NCBI GenBank assembly: GCA_030998225.1
Contig: JAPYXD010000484.1
Location: 3,286,001 to 3,350,000, forward strand
Direction: 5' to 3'
DNA: 64,000 nucleotides
From: Diplolepis rosae
Lineage: Eukaryota > Arthropoda > Insecta > Hymenoptera > Diplolepididae
Shown here piece after piece: positions 37,701 to 48,439 of the stretch (its first letter is position 1; the number at the start of each line of letters is the position of its first letter). Position numbers and translations under genes: made by a program. The notes under the pieces were generated by a model. The model saw only the letters and a list, made by a program, of their open reading frames with translations. It was not told the origin of the DNA and ran no database searches.

Positions 37701-38149
37701 ATTTATTATAACCTTTTTCTTAGCGTGTAGCAAAGTTTCAATGTTCATCTTAACTTTCACAATGCTATGTAAGATATCGTCTTACATTACCGTAAATTAC
37801 ATTTTTCAAACGAATTTATCGTATTATAAAATACAATTTTAATCATAGTAATGCCTACTTAGAAAAATTCTGAACCGAAATTTATATTATTAATCAATGT
37901 ATAAATAGGTAGGAACAACGTCTTCAGACAATCAATGTAAACAGCTTCGTCAGAAAATTAATTAAATATAATAAAATATTATATTTTGCTCTACGTTTCG
38001 AAGTCCAACCGGCCTCCTCTTCAGGATCTTCAAAAAATATATACATTAAAATAATATTTTCTTAATACATGCTTTCTATAAAAACTAATCTAGCATTTGT
38101 CAATGTCATACTTATAATTATAACTATTCTACATACCATTCTGTCATAA
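34753..38149. other. Intergenic sequence, no supported gene
   Basis: AT-rich. At 37080-37135 there is a CpG-rich block (TTACGCGACGAGCGACAATG on the minus strand) that recurs at about 53925-53960. At 37993-38025 (minus) there is a hammerhead-like motif described in the findings. No gene recognised. Confidence 0.35.
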
Positions 38150-38154
38150 ATTAT

Positions 38155-38330
38155 TTTTTCTACTACCGGGCCATAAAGTGGACTTTATTGCCCCGTGCGG
38201 GGCAAACAAATAAATAAAAATAAATAAAATAAAAATAAACTCGTGTGTTTTGTTACCCTTGCTTTGCTCGGGCATCAAACTTCACACTCGCAAAATAAAT
38301 TTTTTTTTCCCTAGTTGCACAATGTACTAT
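38155..38330 (-). repeat. Repeat family Z (CTAGTTGCAC / CCACTTTATGGCCC), copy 1
   Basis: Shares TACTACCGGGCCATAAAGTG, GCTTTGCTCGGGCATCAAAC and CCCTAGTTGCAC with the double-hairpin copy at 57877-58085. Here only one arm of each hairpin is present, joined by an AAATAAAT-rich linker. Confidence 0.6.
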
Positions 38331-38479
38331 TCCTTTCATATCCTTTCTTGAAAACATAAAAACATTATTGTTTGTTGCTTAAGGAGCTATACCAGTGTGA
38401 ACGCTGAAAATTTGGGTAATTTTCGGAATTTTTTGAAAGAAAAGTACTCAATTAAATGTTTTGCAAAATTAAAAACATA

Positions 38480-39150
38480 TTGTCCAGTTGGATACAGTAG
38501 ATCTCTACTGTGATCGATTGACCAGATTTTATGAAGCTATAATGAATTAAACCGGGGCTGCTTCGCCAACAGTAACCATGAGCTTCTTTTGATGAATGTT
38601 TAGTTTTGGGCTGTGTTTTGGTGCTTTAACCTTATCTAACCAGTTTGCCGAACGCTTACGATTAACATAGAGGATCCATTTTTCACCAAAAGTAACGATA
38701 GGATGCAGAAAAGGCTCTTCTTTATTCCGCGAAACCAAAAAACAAGGATCGTAACGTTTTTTCATCTGATGTGCGTTCAATTAGTGCGGAACCCACCTGT
38801 CAAACTTTTTTACTTTGTTGATTTGACGCAAACGATCCAATATGGTTGGGATAGAAAAACCAAATTTCGATGCTAACTCACGAGTAGTTTGAGATGTGTC
38901 ACTCTCTACAATCTATTCAGTTCATCTTTACTATTTACTTTGGATTGGGATCTTCCACGTGGTTTATTTTCAAAGCTGAAATCCCCAGAACAAAACTACG
39001 CAATCCTAAACGATACTGTGCTATGACTAGTTTAACTTTCTCTAAACACACTATTAATTATACGAGCTGTCCCCGATACATTAGTTCCACAACGAAACTT
39101 ATATTCGAAGATAGCACGAATTTTCGACTTATCCAAAGTTTCATAAAATA
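38480..39150 (-). pseudogene. mariner transposase remnant, cecropia-like subfamily
   Basis: Degraded minus-strand transposase. Readable pieces in order are DKSKIRAIFEYKF (N-terminal HTH), ENKPRGRSQSKVN, a WVPH linker, then EKWILYVNRKRSANWLDK and PKLNIHQKKLMVTV. The catalytic Asp before EKW reads Gly (FGEKW), several stops interrupt the frame, and the second and third catalytic blocks are missing. The resemblance is to cecropia-subfamily mariners such as the Hsmar1 type. It is an old, truncated copy. Confidence 0.8.
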
Positions 39151-39296
39151 TTTTCCGCAAAATGCTGTTTAAAAGATAATTGTGAGTTTCAAAGCGTAGT
39201 CGAAAGAATAATAGTGTAGCTCCACAATATATAAAACAAACAAAAATGCCAATACAAAATGGCAAAGATATTAAGTGTCAAAATTTAATGTACTTA

Positions 39297-39482
39297 CAGT
39301 TCTGAGCGTTCATTGAACGATAGATTTTTTTTTCAAATCAAACTTTATTATTATGTCTATATTTAGGGCCCTTTAAATATATAGTATGGTGCGAAATAAA
39401 CCTACTTTTAAATTTATTGAGGCAAAAATCAATTATTTAAAAAAAAAAAAAATGTTCACCGTTCAATGAACGTTTAGAACTG
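39297..39482. mobile_element. 186-bp Tc1/mariner-type MITE
   Basis: Flanked by TA (39295-39296, 39483-39484), with ends CAGTTCTGAGCGTTCATTGA on the left and CAGTTCTAAACGTTCATTGA on the right (reverse complement). Each end also contains a small palindrome around CGTTCATTGAACG. No coding sequence. Confidence 0.8.
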
Positions 39483-39741
39483 TAACTACATCAAAATGTA
39501 TACATAAGAAACTTTTAACTTCATACTTAATAACCCAATACAATGGTTGTCAAAATACTAACAAAAATTTTTATTCTTCTTACAAGCAGTTGGGAAAATT
39601 AGATCAGAAGTGTAACAAAGTATACGTACATTTTGCAATATTTGAATAAGCAAGCACACAACGAAAAACCTTCGAATTTTTAGTAAACTTTACACCATAA
39701 AAATAATTGGATCGAGCTGACAAAAAGGATTCCACTGATTG

Positions 39742-40064
39742 TCAATTTTTTTGTATTTCTGAATGTTTGCTGAGTGAAAACTTTTTTTTTCTTCTTCTTA
39801 CGATCCTTGTGTTCACTCTTGGCTCTGACTGAACCGATCCTAAGATTTCAGAAGGCAATTGCTCATATTGGCACAATGCCACTTGGGGAGCATTCTTTTC
39901 AATGCCCGACTGCTGACCTTTCAGGGTTCTCTTCATTGACGGAATTTAAGCTATATATGGTCCTATCCAATTGTAGAGGACAGCGAATAAAGAGCCTGGA
40001 AAAGAAAAAGGAGTGCCTGGTTGCAGAAAACTTATTTATGAGAAGATATTTGTCAGAAAAGTAA
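39742..40064 (-). other. Coding-like block, possible processed pseudogene
   Basis: This block has more balanced composition than its surroundings and open frames on both strands. The minus frame 39936-39742 (64 residues) includes EILGSVQSEPRVNTRIVRRR and ends with a basic tail. The plus frame 39774-40064 includes FQCPTADLSGFSSLTEFKLY. I do not recognise either. It may be a fragment of a host gene or a chance block. Confidence 0.25.
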
Positions 40065-41089
40065 CCTTGGAAATTTTCTAAAATATTCATTTTTTCGTTG
40101 GAAAAAGTTTGAAAGTAATTTTTATCGACATTACATATAATCTTTTTTGATAAATATGAGAACAAATTAAAATAGAAATGAGAATTACTTTATCATACAA
40201 ATCACGCGATGCTGTATACCGTGTTCTGTACATGTTGAATTTTGTCATTAAGTCACTTGTAAAATTATTTACAAGTGCGTTCATGAAATTTAGTACATTT
40301 TTGTTATCGCAAATTTACCATATATATAGCTGCACATACATAATCGCACGCTTATTCCTATCGGATTAAAAATCTTAAATGCTACAGGGTTTCATATTCA
40401 CATGAATGCAGTACAATAGGAATCTACCAAAATTGTCAGTCATTCACCCTTTTTGTGTAAAAAAGATATACAGTTTTGAAATGTTTACGCAAAATATATG
40501 TTAGGAGCGTGAATTTAAGCACATCTTTTTCACTGATGTGTACAAGCGCAATCCACAATTCCTGTGCAGAAATTGCCTAATCTGGTACCAATTTGCGATG
40601 AGGGCTCGATAAGACTGGCCACTTCAGGATGTAGTGAAACAAATTTTGCGGTCCCGATGAGGACCAGATAGGGTTAATTTTTAAATCAGTCGCTTCGATG
40701 TCATTGTGGCGTCTAATTTCAATATGAGGGTTCGGTAAAGTAAAGTGAAGTGCAATAAAAGTTAAACAAATTCATTAACAAATGCTAAAATCTTAGAGCA
40801 CTTTACGTGTTTGAAAACACAATTACATTATTACCATTTCTTATTTATGCAATGAAGTTTAAGAGGTACATTAACGCAAGCTACATTTATACTACTTATC
40901 TTTCAATAAATATTTTTCACCAAATAATCCATTTCTGATTGTATTGTTTATTTTTAAAAAATATGTTTAAAAAAATGAAAATATAATACACATGGAAATT
41001 AAACAGGGCTTTATATGGTTTATGTTGGGGCCACAGTAGGGGTATAAATTTGTGAATCTCATCAGGTTAGGCGTTTAATTTCTCATCAC
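40065..41089. other. AT-rich spacer, nothing recognised
   Basis: Only short AT-biased frames. The stretch 40545-40740 is slightly more GC-rich but shows no motif. Confidence 0.35.
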
Positions 41090-41606
41090 GGAAAGAATTA
41101 GTCGCTTAAAAATTCGTTGACATTTGTACTAATCTCGCTGAAAATGTAGAACGCAAGGGCATTATATTCTCTAACCCAGCTGACGAAAACCTCAGCGACA
41201 GTTGGAGAAAATCTAGAAGAAAGTGAAAGAAAATAGGCGCCAACCTATAGTTATAGTTATAGTTGGCATTCGTAACGCTAAGCGTCAATATTCGACCGGC
41301 TCTTATACACTAACTAGGCATTATTTTCACCACTAGTGAGAATCAGCCATTTTTGTAGTATGAAGGGCCCCGAGAATCTTCCTCCGTTAAAAAAGCTTGT
41401 GTACACAAAACGATTTATTGCTTTCGGATGTAATGCAACTGTACTTAGCAATATTATAAGCATACAAATTTCAGGAAATTTATTGAGTGATTTTTTTAAT
41501 TTTAATGAATGTTTCTCAACATTTTCTTCAAAAAGCATTTATATTTTTAAATGAATAATTTTATTTTTGTTTCAAATTAAATCTTCAGTCCATAAAAATT
41601 AGGTGC

Positions 41607-42049
41607 ACTAAAAAAAAGTATAGTCATGGCAAGTTCGCGTTACATGGTCGTGGCTGTCAGGTTGCGGCCACCATTCATATAGGCGTACGCACGCAAAAGT
41701 ACATATGGTAGTTGTGACGTCGATGCAATTGCATAGGCGATACAACTATCTACAGGCTCGTTGCATGCATATTTTCGAATTTTAATATAGGTTAAGTTAG
41801 CCTAATGAACTCGAAGAATTTTGAATCGAAGAAACATTATTTATCGCACAAGAATAATTGAATAACGTCTAAAAGATACAAAAGAAATATGGGCATATTT
41901 TCCATCCCTTTGTCTTCTATGCCGGATAGCTACCATCCGAATGTAGCACCAGCAATGTGGTACATAGCTGCTGCGCCTATGCAATATCGTTCGACTAAAA
42001 TACAACTTGTTTATGGCTCACGACCATATAGCATAGTGCTATATAGTGC
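41607..42049. mobile_element. 443-bp insertion of unknown class in repeat Y
   Basis: The uninterrupted copy reads AATTAGGTGCTTATAAAATT. Here the sequence breaks after GTGC and resumes after a second GTGC, giving a possible 4-bp target duplication (41603-41606, 42046-42049). The ends are only weakly inverted (CACTAAAAAAAAGTATAG against CACTATATAGCAC; ATGGTCGTGGC against GCTCACGACCAT). No ORF. Confidence 0.45.
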
Positions 42050-42111
42050 TTATAAAATTCGAGACTAAGCAATTTTATGAACAATTTTAATGATTAAGCA
42101 TTTTTATAAAT

Positions 42112-42604
42112 TAATTAGTTGAGTTCGAAATTTTTGTCACTGCCAACATTATCGGAGGATCACTAGTCGCGTATCAGATAGGATACGTTGTCGACAGGTG
42201 TCCTCGTAGACAATTTCAAACTCTTATATCGCAAATAATGCAAATAAATTTAATATTTTAAAGAATTTGAAAATCTTTCTGTGGAAAAAAATGACGCTTT
42301 CGACTGCGCTGGGATTCGAGCCCAGGTCTTTCGATTGCCGGTCGACTGCTCTAACCACTGAGCTACACAGGCGTCCGACATCTCTTTCTCCACAGGAAGA
42401 TCTCCTTATATCGCCTAGTGGCTCAGCCTTGCGGCTGTAAATGATTTCAAATTAATTAGTTGAGTTTGAAATTTTTTTCACTGCCTACATTACCGGAGGA
42501 TCACTAGTCGCGTATCAGATAGGATACGTTGTCGACAGGTGTCCTCGTAGACAATTTCAAACTCTTATATCGCAAATAATGCAAATAAATTCAATATTTA
42601 AAGA
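42112..42604 (-). mobile_element. Terminal-direct-repeat retroposon with tRNA-like core
   Basis: A 493-bp insertion in repeat Y, flanked by ATTTTTATAAAT at 42100-42111 and 42605-42616 (12-bp target duplication; the other Y copy gives the empty site). Near-identical direct repeats of ~152 bp (42112-42264 and 42454-42604) reach exactly to both ends. The ~190-bp middle holds a tRNA-like sequence on the minus strand. The layout is repeat, tRNA-like, repeat, so it equals about 1.4 units of a ~342-bp tandem. No protein is encoded. It could be a SINE dimer, a TRIM or a retrozyme-like element. Confidence 0.75.
42293..42375 (-). ncRNA. tRNA-like (SINE-type) sequence, probably pol III promoter
   Basis: On the minus strand it contains an A-box-like TAGCTCAGTGGTTAGAGCA and a B-box-like GGCTCGAATCC, correctly spaced. 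D-, anticodon- and T-arm-like stems can be drawn, and outer GACGC/GCGTC can pair as an acceptor stem. The seven-base anticodon loop CCGGCAA would give anticodon GGC (alanine), but position 33 is C rather than the invariant U. It is therefore best read as a tRNA-derived promoter, not a functional tRNA. Confidence 0.7.
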
Positions 42605-42670
42605 ATTTTTATAAATGTTATGAAATTAATTTTAAAATATAGACAGTTTTGATATATTTAATTTAAAAGT

Positions 42671-45060
42671 TCTGATTATTTAATGTCTATGAAATTAAAT
42701 TTCAATACAGAAATCTTCAAACTTGGGTGTTGAACGTTATTAAGCATCGCAATCATATAAACAAAATACTTCATATCGTGCGTAATTTTAGGCGACCAAT
42801 TTTTTTCGAGATCGAACGATATCGGGTTCGCCTAATCAGGGCCTTATTTCACCCTATTAGGACCAGAAGGGCGCCACACTAATATTATGTACGGGAATTA
42901 ACAGTAACAAATTTTTCAGAGAAATTTACATGTACAATTTTCCAGAATAAAAATTTACAAATTATATATTTATCGAAAAAATTCAAACCGGTGACCGATA
43001 TCAATTTACTGGTAAATTATTGTTTTCGAGGTAACTCTTTCGTTTTGTTGTCTTTTTAGTACTTCTCTTCATTTATCTCTCAAATCACATACTCTGCATA
43101 TTTCAAATTTTAATTACAAAGGTATTCAAAATCTTTTTAAAACGTTACATTAATTAGATTCTAATTTATCATCTTCTTCATTGAATAAAACAACTTTTAT
43201 TCATCAGATTTAATTTGCTTGAAGCTAAAAATATTATTGTATTTCAGTGAAATTGTAGAATATGTTTACTAGAAATTATGGGAATAGTGTTGAATATATC
43301 TATTCATAAATACCAAACTAAAATGACAGGATCAGTTTTGATCAGTGAGGCATGTGAAAAGTTAAAATTAATTCCGCGTCCTAGTTATATGAAATAACAA
43401 CCTCCTCTCTACCTATTTACCGGTCATCCATATTCATTCCATGCGCTATCGTCTCTCACCACGGTATAGCCATCCTTAGAAGAACATATTACTCAGCTTA
43501 AAGCTTCCCCTATCATTCGCTCGCAATTTGAGCTAGACCTTAAGAATTTACGATGGCTTTATGAATTAATTTATTATGAAAAGAAAGTCCCTATGCCATC
43601 AATCGTTTTATCCCTTCGAATATTACTTTTCGAAAACGGGTACATGCTTCTTTTTAGGATTGAGTAAATTGACACTTTTTTTAGAAATTAAGCTGAGACT
43701 TCAATAACAATTAATATGACAAATTAAATTTCGATTCATATATTCTTTTTTTTCTGAACGTAGCTTTTTTTTATAATCGCATTTTTTATGCCCCACATTA
43801 TAAACTCGAAAATTGGCCTATTTTCTATTCATGACTAAGTGCAATTTTGATTGATTTAAATTAATGTTTTTGATCCTTCGAAAGTGTTTTCTAATAGCGG
43901 CACTGTTCTTAAAGGATATATCTTCTTTATTCTTCTTCATAAGAGTCGCTATGCAAATTTACGCTAAGTTTCGCCTTGGAAATACACGACTCCATGTCTA
44001 GAACATACTGGAAGTTTTAAAGTAACTTTAGGCACACGTTGGAAACTTATGAAGTTGCACAGAGAAGTTGCAGACCTTACTGTAACTACACTCTTGAGTT
44101 CTCGTACAGAATTAAGAGCACAATCCTTTTATAGTTAAAACGAAAAGGCTCTTTAAAGAAATAAATAAAATAACTTGACGAGGTTGTTGACTGAAAATCC
44201 GTGGAATACCACTGACTATATTAGTGAAATGTTCACTAAATTGAAAAAATAACCATTTCCATCTATTTCGTATGTATTTAATTATTAGATTACACTGAAA
44301 GAAATTTATTGTTTATTTATTTATTTCATTTGATCTGTAATTTATCGACTTATTAAACCTACTGGATCTCAATCAGCCTATATTTAATCCTTTAGAGAAT
44401 GGCACAAAAAAAATGTGAGTCCCATCACAAAGTTGAAAATAGTTAATAGAATTACTGTATTTTGAATACAAAGAGTAGATTGGTTGGACTAAACTTTGTG
44501 ACGTTTCATATAACGATTTTTTATTCATTTTATCGCATTAAAAACAATAAATAACAGATAAAATAGAAATTTTGGAGCAAAAAAACATTTATCTTTAAAA
44601 AGATTCCAAACATTTTTTGGCAGCGATGATGACCATTTTGGCATATGTTGACTGAATTATTTGGCGAATTTTACATACATTATTTTGGCATTGTTTGCAA
44701 GAAAAAATAGGAACACATGCATTACAGGATATAAAGGTTTACCAGAATTTTATATTAGGCAAAGATGTATCCCCGAACTGGGCTCGAAACTAACAAACAG
44801 TCTGACAAAAAAAAATGCGATTCGAGGTGTAGTTTACCAAACTGCTTGGCAACTCAGAGCCTTCAACGACAAGCTGCAAAAGGGAAGCGTCTACCTAACA
44901 GTTGTTGGAGTTTACCTGATAATAAAGGGAAACTTTGCCGATCAGTTTAACAATTTTATTTCGAGAAAAATAAAAAAATATTTCAGGATTCTGCTGTCGT
45001 TTTCATTCTATTTGTTTAATAATGTTTATAATTATTATTTTAGATGAAGAACTTGACTTC
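42671..45060. other. AT-rich spacer, nothing recognised
   Basis: No supported gene. TTACACTGAAAGAAAT near 44291 resembles the CACTGAGA element ends found elsewhere. A 128-codon frame at 44661-45047 overlaps another frame of similar length and shows no domain. Confidence 0.35.
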
Positions 45061-45197
45061 ACGAAACCTTTTGGAAATATTGAATATTGAAACCTATACG
45101 AACCTATTGGATGCTTGCTAACATCTGCCGGACATATAGTTCATGCGCAGCGTGTCTTTGTTTACAAAGCTATTTTTGAGTTCGGCGGATTTTGTGA

Positions 45198-45890
45198 TTG
45201 TTCAAAATGACTGAAAAACACGATCAACGAATTTGCATCAAATTTTGTTTTCAACTCGGAAAAATGAGTTCAGAAACTATTCAGATAATGCAGAAGGCCT
45301 TCGGGAATGAGTGTATGAGCAAAACACGAATAAAAGAGTGGTATAATCGTTTCAAAGCAGGCCGCACTTCTGTTGATAGTGATTCTCGTCTGGCCGACCT
45401 TCGACGACAAAAACATTGGATAATATTGAGCGGGTATGACTTGCGATTGAAGGTGATCGTCGATTAACTGTTCGTGAACTAGAAAATGATCTCGGAATAC
45501 CGAAAACTACTGTTTGGGAAATTTTGAACAAGATTTTAGGAATGACTCGCGCGTGTGCGGTGTCTGGCTTCTTCACCACGATAACGCGCCAGCGCATTCA
45601 TCGAATCTTGTGCAGCAGTTTCTGAGTAAACACAGTATCGCATTGCTTCGACAACCTCCGTACAGTCCCGACATAGCCCCCTGTGACTTTTGGCTGTTTC
45701 CAAAACTCAAAAAACCACTCAAAGGACAGTGATTCGATGACAAAACAACGGTTGAAAATAATGCGACGAGCGTACTCAAGGCCATCCCTAAATGTGAGAT
45801 CCAGGACTGTTTCGAGAAGTGGAAACATCACTGGAACCGTGTTATTCAATCAAGTCGGGATTACCTCGTACATATAACGACGCTTGCAAA
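45198..45890 (+). pseudogene. mariner transposase remnant with internal deletion
   Basis: Starts at an ATG with MTEKHDQRICIKFCFQLGKM, a mariner N-terminal HTH domain. Near residue 66 the frame shifts (family motif SGRPST is in another frame), and an Arg codon has become TGA. A jump from ILGMTRACAV to WLLHHDNAPAHSS then shows that a few hundred bases, including the first catalytic Asp, are deleted. The C-terminal part retains HDNAPAH and YSPDIAPCDFWLF and then breaks after LKGQ. The 3' end is separated from its flank by the insertion at 45899-47367. It differs in subfamily from the copies on either side. Confidence 0.8.
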
Positions 45891-45898
45891 TATTATAC

Positions 45899-47367
45899 CG
45901 AGGGGCATCTCACTTAATAATTCAACGTCTATAATGCTGAAAGTCAAAGTAAAATACGCACGAAATCTGTCAATGGAATGGAAAACGCGAAAATCACATT
46001 CCCAAAGTCGACGTTTCTGTATGCGTTCGTAAGAGTTGTGAAAAGTTGGAACAGATCGCTCCTATCTGTTGTTTAACGGAGGAAATCGTTGAAGATACGC
46101 AAAATCTTAGCTATCATTACGTCAAGTCGCACGAATTCAGTGAGAATTCAAGCGAAATTGCCCGATATCACTCAAGTTATGTCAGTGAACGTCAGACCCT
46201 TACCATACAGTCAAGACTCGCACAGATGAGCAATAAATTAACGTTGCTTTTAGAACCTAATATAAAAAAAATATTTTAAGATTTAAATAGTGGTTTTTAG
46301 TGGTTTTTTGAAAAAACCAATCCGAAATACTGTGAATATCGCTTATTTCTAGAGATTAGAATGAAATGTAGGTCATCAAAGTCGTTTTTTCAAACTTCTA
46401 TTTATCCTGTTCAAAAAAATTGGAAAATATTATGTTTATAATGTTTAATCGAATCATATGACGATAATCGAGAACTTCTATAAAGAAATGGTCAAAAATC
46501 GACAATGTCTTCCTTAACCTAACAAGCACTAATCAAACGTAACGTAACTGATCAGAAAAAATGTACGTATGCAATAAAGAAATGGCCAAAGTCTTTCCTA
46601 ACTTACAACGCAATAATCTAACGTGGCTTGAATGATCAGAAAAAATTTATCTATGCAGAATTATCTTTATCTTTATGGCAGAAATCAATTTTTCCTGATC
46701 ATTCAAGTTACGTTAGAAAACAGAATGGTTTTTCAAGAAAACCACTAAAAACCACAAAAAACCAAACATTAATTTCCTGGTCTTCGCCAGGGTAAGATTA
46801 AAATATTCATGGTTTTTTTTCAACCAAATCGAGTCTTGAAATGTAATCGTTTGGTAGTAAAAATTATTTTAAATGAGTGTGAATTAATAAATAAAATCAT
46901 TGATAAGATCGATATTGTTCAATAAAATAAGTAGGATTTGAAATCAATTTCATATTTTTCCTTCGAAAACGAATATTTGAGAAAAGCTGAACTTCGTGGT
47001 GATTATGAAATAAAGAAAAAATTTTGCAATGTATATTTGTATTGATGCCACAGGATGCTAGATAATTGATAAGTTGAAGTTATTTTGCAAACAGGTATGT
47101 TTGAAACTTTTAGTCGTTCCGAGTCATTCGATCTTACTATGCCTAACGTTTGAAATTGTAAGCGAAATGGAAGAATTCAGTGTCGTTAACGTGAAATCAG
47201 TACGTTATGTCTCTACCGCATGTACTCAGCGCTTGAGATCGTCAAATTCAGCTGAATTAGGAGTCAAATGTTTAGCATTGACATCGTTTGAAATCGTACA
47301 AAATCGTCAAACAATGATCAACAACGTTCGTATGATTTTATTTGACGCCAGAGTGAGATGCCCCTCG
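45899..47367. mobile_element. 1.47-kb TIR element with 8-bp target duplication
   Basis: Flanked by an exact 8-bp duplication TATTATAC (45891-45898, 47368-47375), with terminal inverted repeats CGAGGGGCATCTCACT at both ends. An 8-bp duplication is typical of hAT (and P) elements, but the CGAGGGG end is not a standard hAT CAGxG end. The interior has open frames at 46046-46279 and 47074-47448 without recognisable transposase motifs. It inserted into the mariner remnant and is younger than it. Confidence 0.75.
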
Positions 47368-47439
47368 TATTATACTATGTGGCACGAAATACACACTGTT
47401 GACCGTAGATTGTTAAATCCTTACGAGAGCCGTTCAATA

Positions 47440-48420
47440 AGTCCGTAACTTTGAAATGAAAAACACTTTTTATAACAAAAATTCCAATTTATTTTTCAAC
47501 ATAGTCCCCTTTTAACTGTATACATTTATTATAGCGGAACTCAAGCTTCTTTAGCCCTCGAAAAAGTAATTTTGATCAAACCCCTCAAAATACTCATTTT
47601 TCGCAGCAATGATCTCTTCGTTCGATGAAAATCTTTTACTTCCGAGCCAAGTTTTCATGCTAGGAAACAAAAAATAATGGGAAGGAGCCAAATTTGGAGA
47701 ATAAGGTGGATGAGGAAGTATTTTGTAGCGTAAATCAAATAATTTGGCCGTGTGAGCTGGTGCAATGTCGTGGTGGAAAAGCACTTTTTTTCGCCAGATG
47801 GGGCCGTTTTTCCTTCAGTATGGCATCAAATCGATCTAATAATGAGGCATAATACTCTCCTGTAATAGTTTTTTCCTTCTGTAGATAATCGATTAATATT
47901 ATACCATGTGAGTCTCAAAAAATTCTGGGCATGACCTTACCGGCTGATGAAATCGTCTTCGCTTTTTTCGGCGCAGATTCACCAGGCCCAGTCCCCATTT
48001 TTGACTGATTGTTAGTTTCTGGCGTATAATAATGAATCCACGTTTCATCAACAGTTACATGACGTCGCAAAAATCCCTTTGAATTACCACACGACCCCGC
48101 TTGTGATCAGCTGTGAGCAAACGCGGCACCCATCTTGCAGACAGCTTCCTCATGCCCAAACATTCATGTAAAATGTGCCATACGCGTCCCACTGAAATGT
48201 TTACACTTTCACGAACTTTGAGAAGTCACCTCTTTTGGACGGCCAGGCCGCTCAGCATCAATTGTTTCCTTGATTGATTTTCCTCCTAAAACATAATGTT
48301 TAATAAGCACGCGAAGCTCGATTTTTTCCATGCTTTTGTTTTAACAATGAAAAACTAAATTCAACTGGCTGTACAAAATTTTCTAACCAATGTTCTGACT
48401 TGAAACTTTGTATACGGACT
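47440..48420 (-). pseudogene. mariner element remnant, irritans-like transposase
   Basis: Minus-strand degraded mariner. Readable blocks in order are VTVDETWIHYYTPET (first catalytic Asp), APKKAKTISSAGKVM, LFHHDIAPAHTA (second), then LPHPPYSPNLAPSHYFLFPS, where the third catalytic Asp has become His. KRFSSNEEIIAA and YFFEGLKKLE follow at the C-terminus. Probable ends carry AGTCCGTA (near 47440 on the plus strand and 48420 inverted). Multiple stops and frameshifts make it inactive. Confidence 0.8.
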
Positions 48421-48439
48421 GATATTAGATGGTCTTCTC

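Larger units (their letters stand above)
41090..42670 (+). repeat. Interspersed repeat family Y, copy 2 (carries two insertions)
   Basis: Collinear with the copy at 19840-21480. It lacks the DD41D element but is interrupted at 41607-42049 and 42112-42604. Comparing the two copies gives an empty site for each insertion, which is what allows their target duplications to be read. Confidence 0.65.

Noticed and set aside
42293..42375. Functional tRNA-Ala(GGC) gene
   Set aside because: The universally conserved U33 is C, the sequence sits in a retroposon, and the anticodon stem has an end mismatch. Called tRNA-like instead.
42501..42560. Intact hammerhead ribozyme in the terminal direct repeats of the 42.1-kb retroposon
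   Set aside because: The string CTACGAG-GACA/TGTC-GACAAC lacks the CUGANGA and GAAA boxes in both repeat copies, and the cleavage-site context does not fit.
44661..45047. 128-codon plus-strand ORF
   Set aside because: No recognisable domain, an overlapping second frame of similar length, and AT-rich ends. Not supported as a gene.
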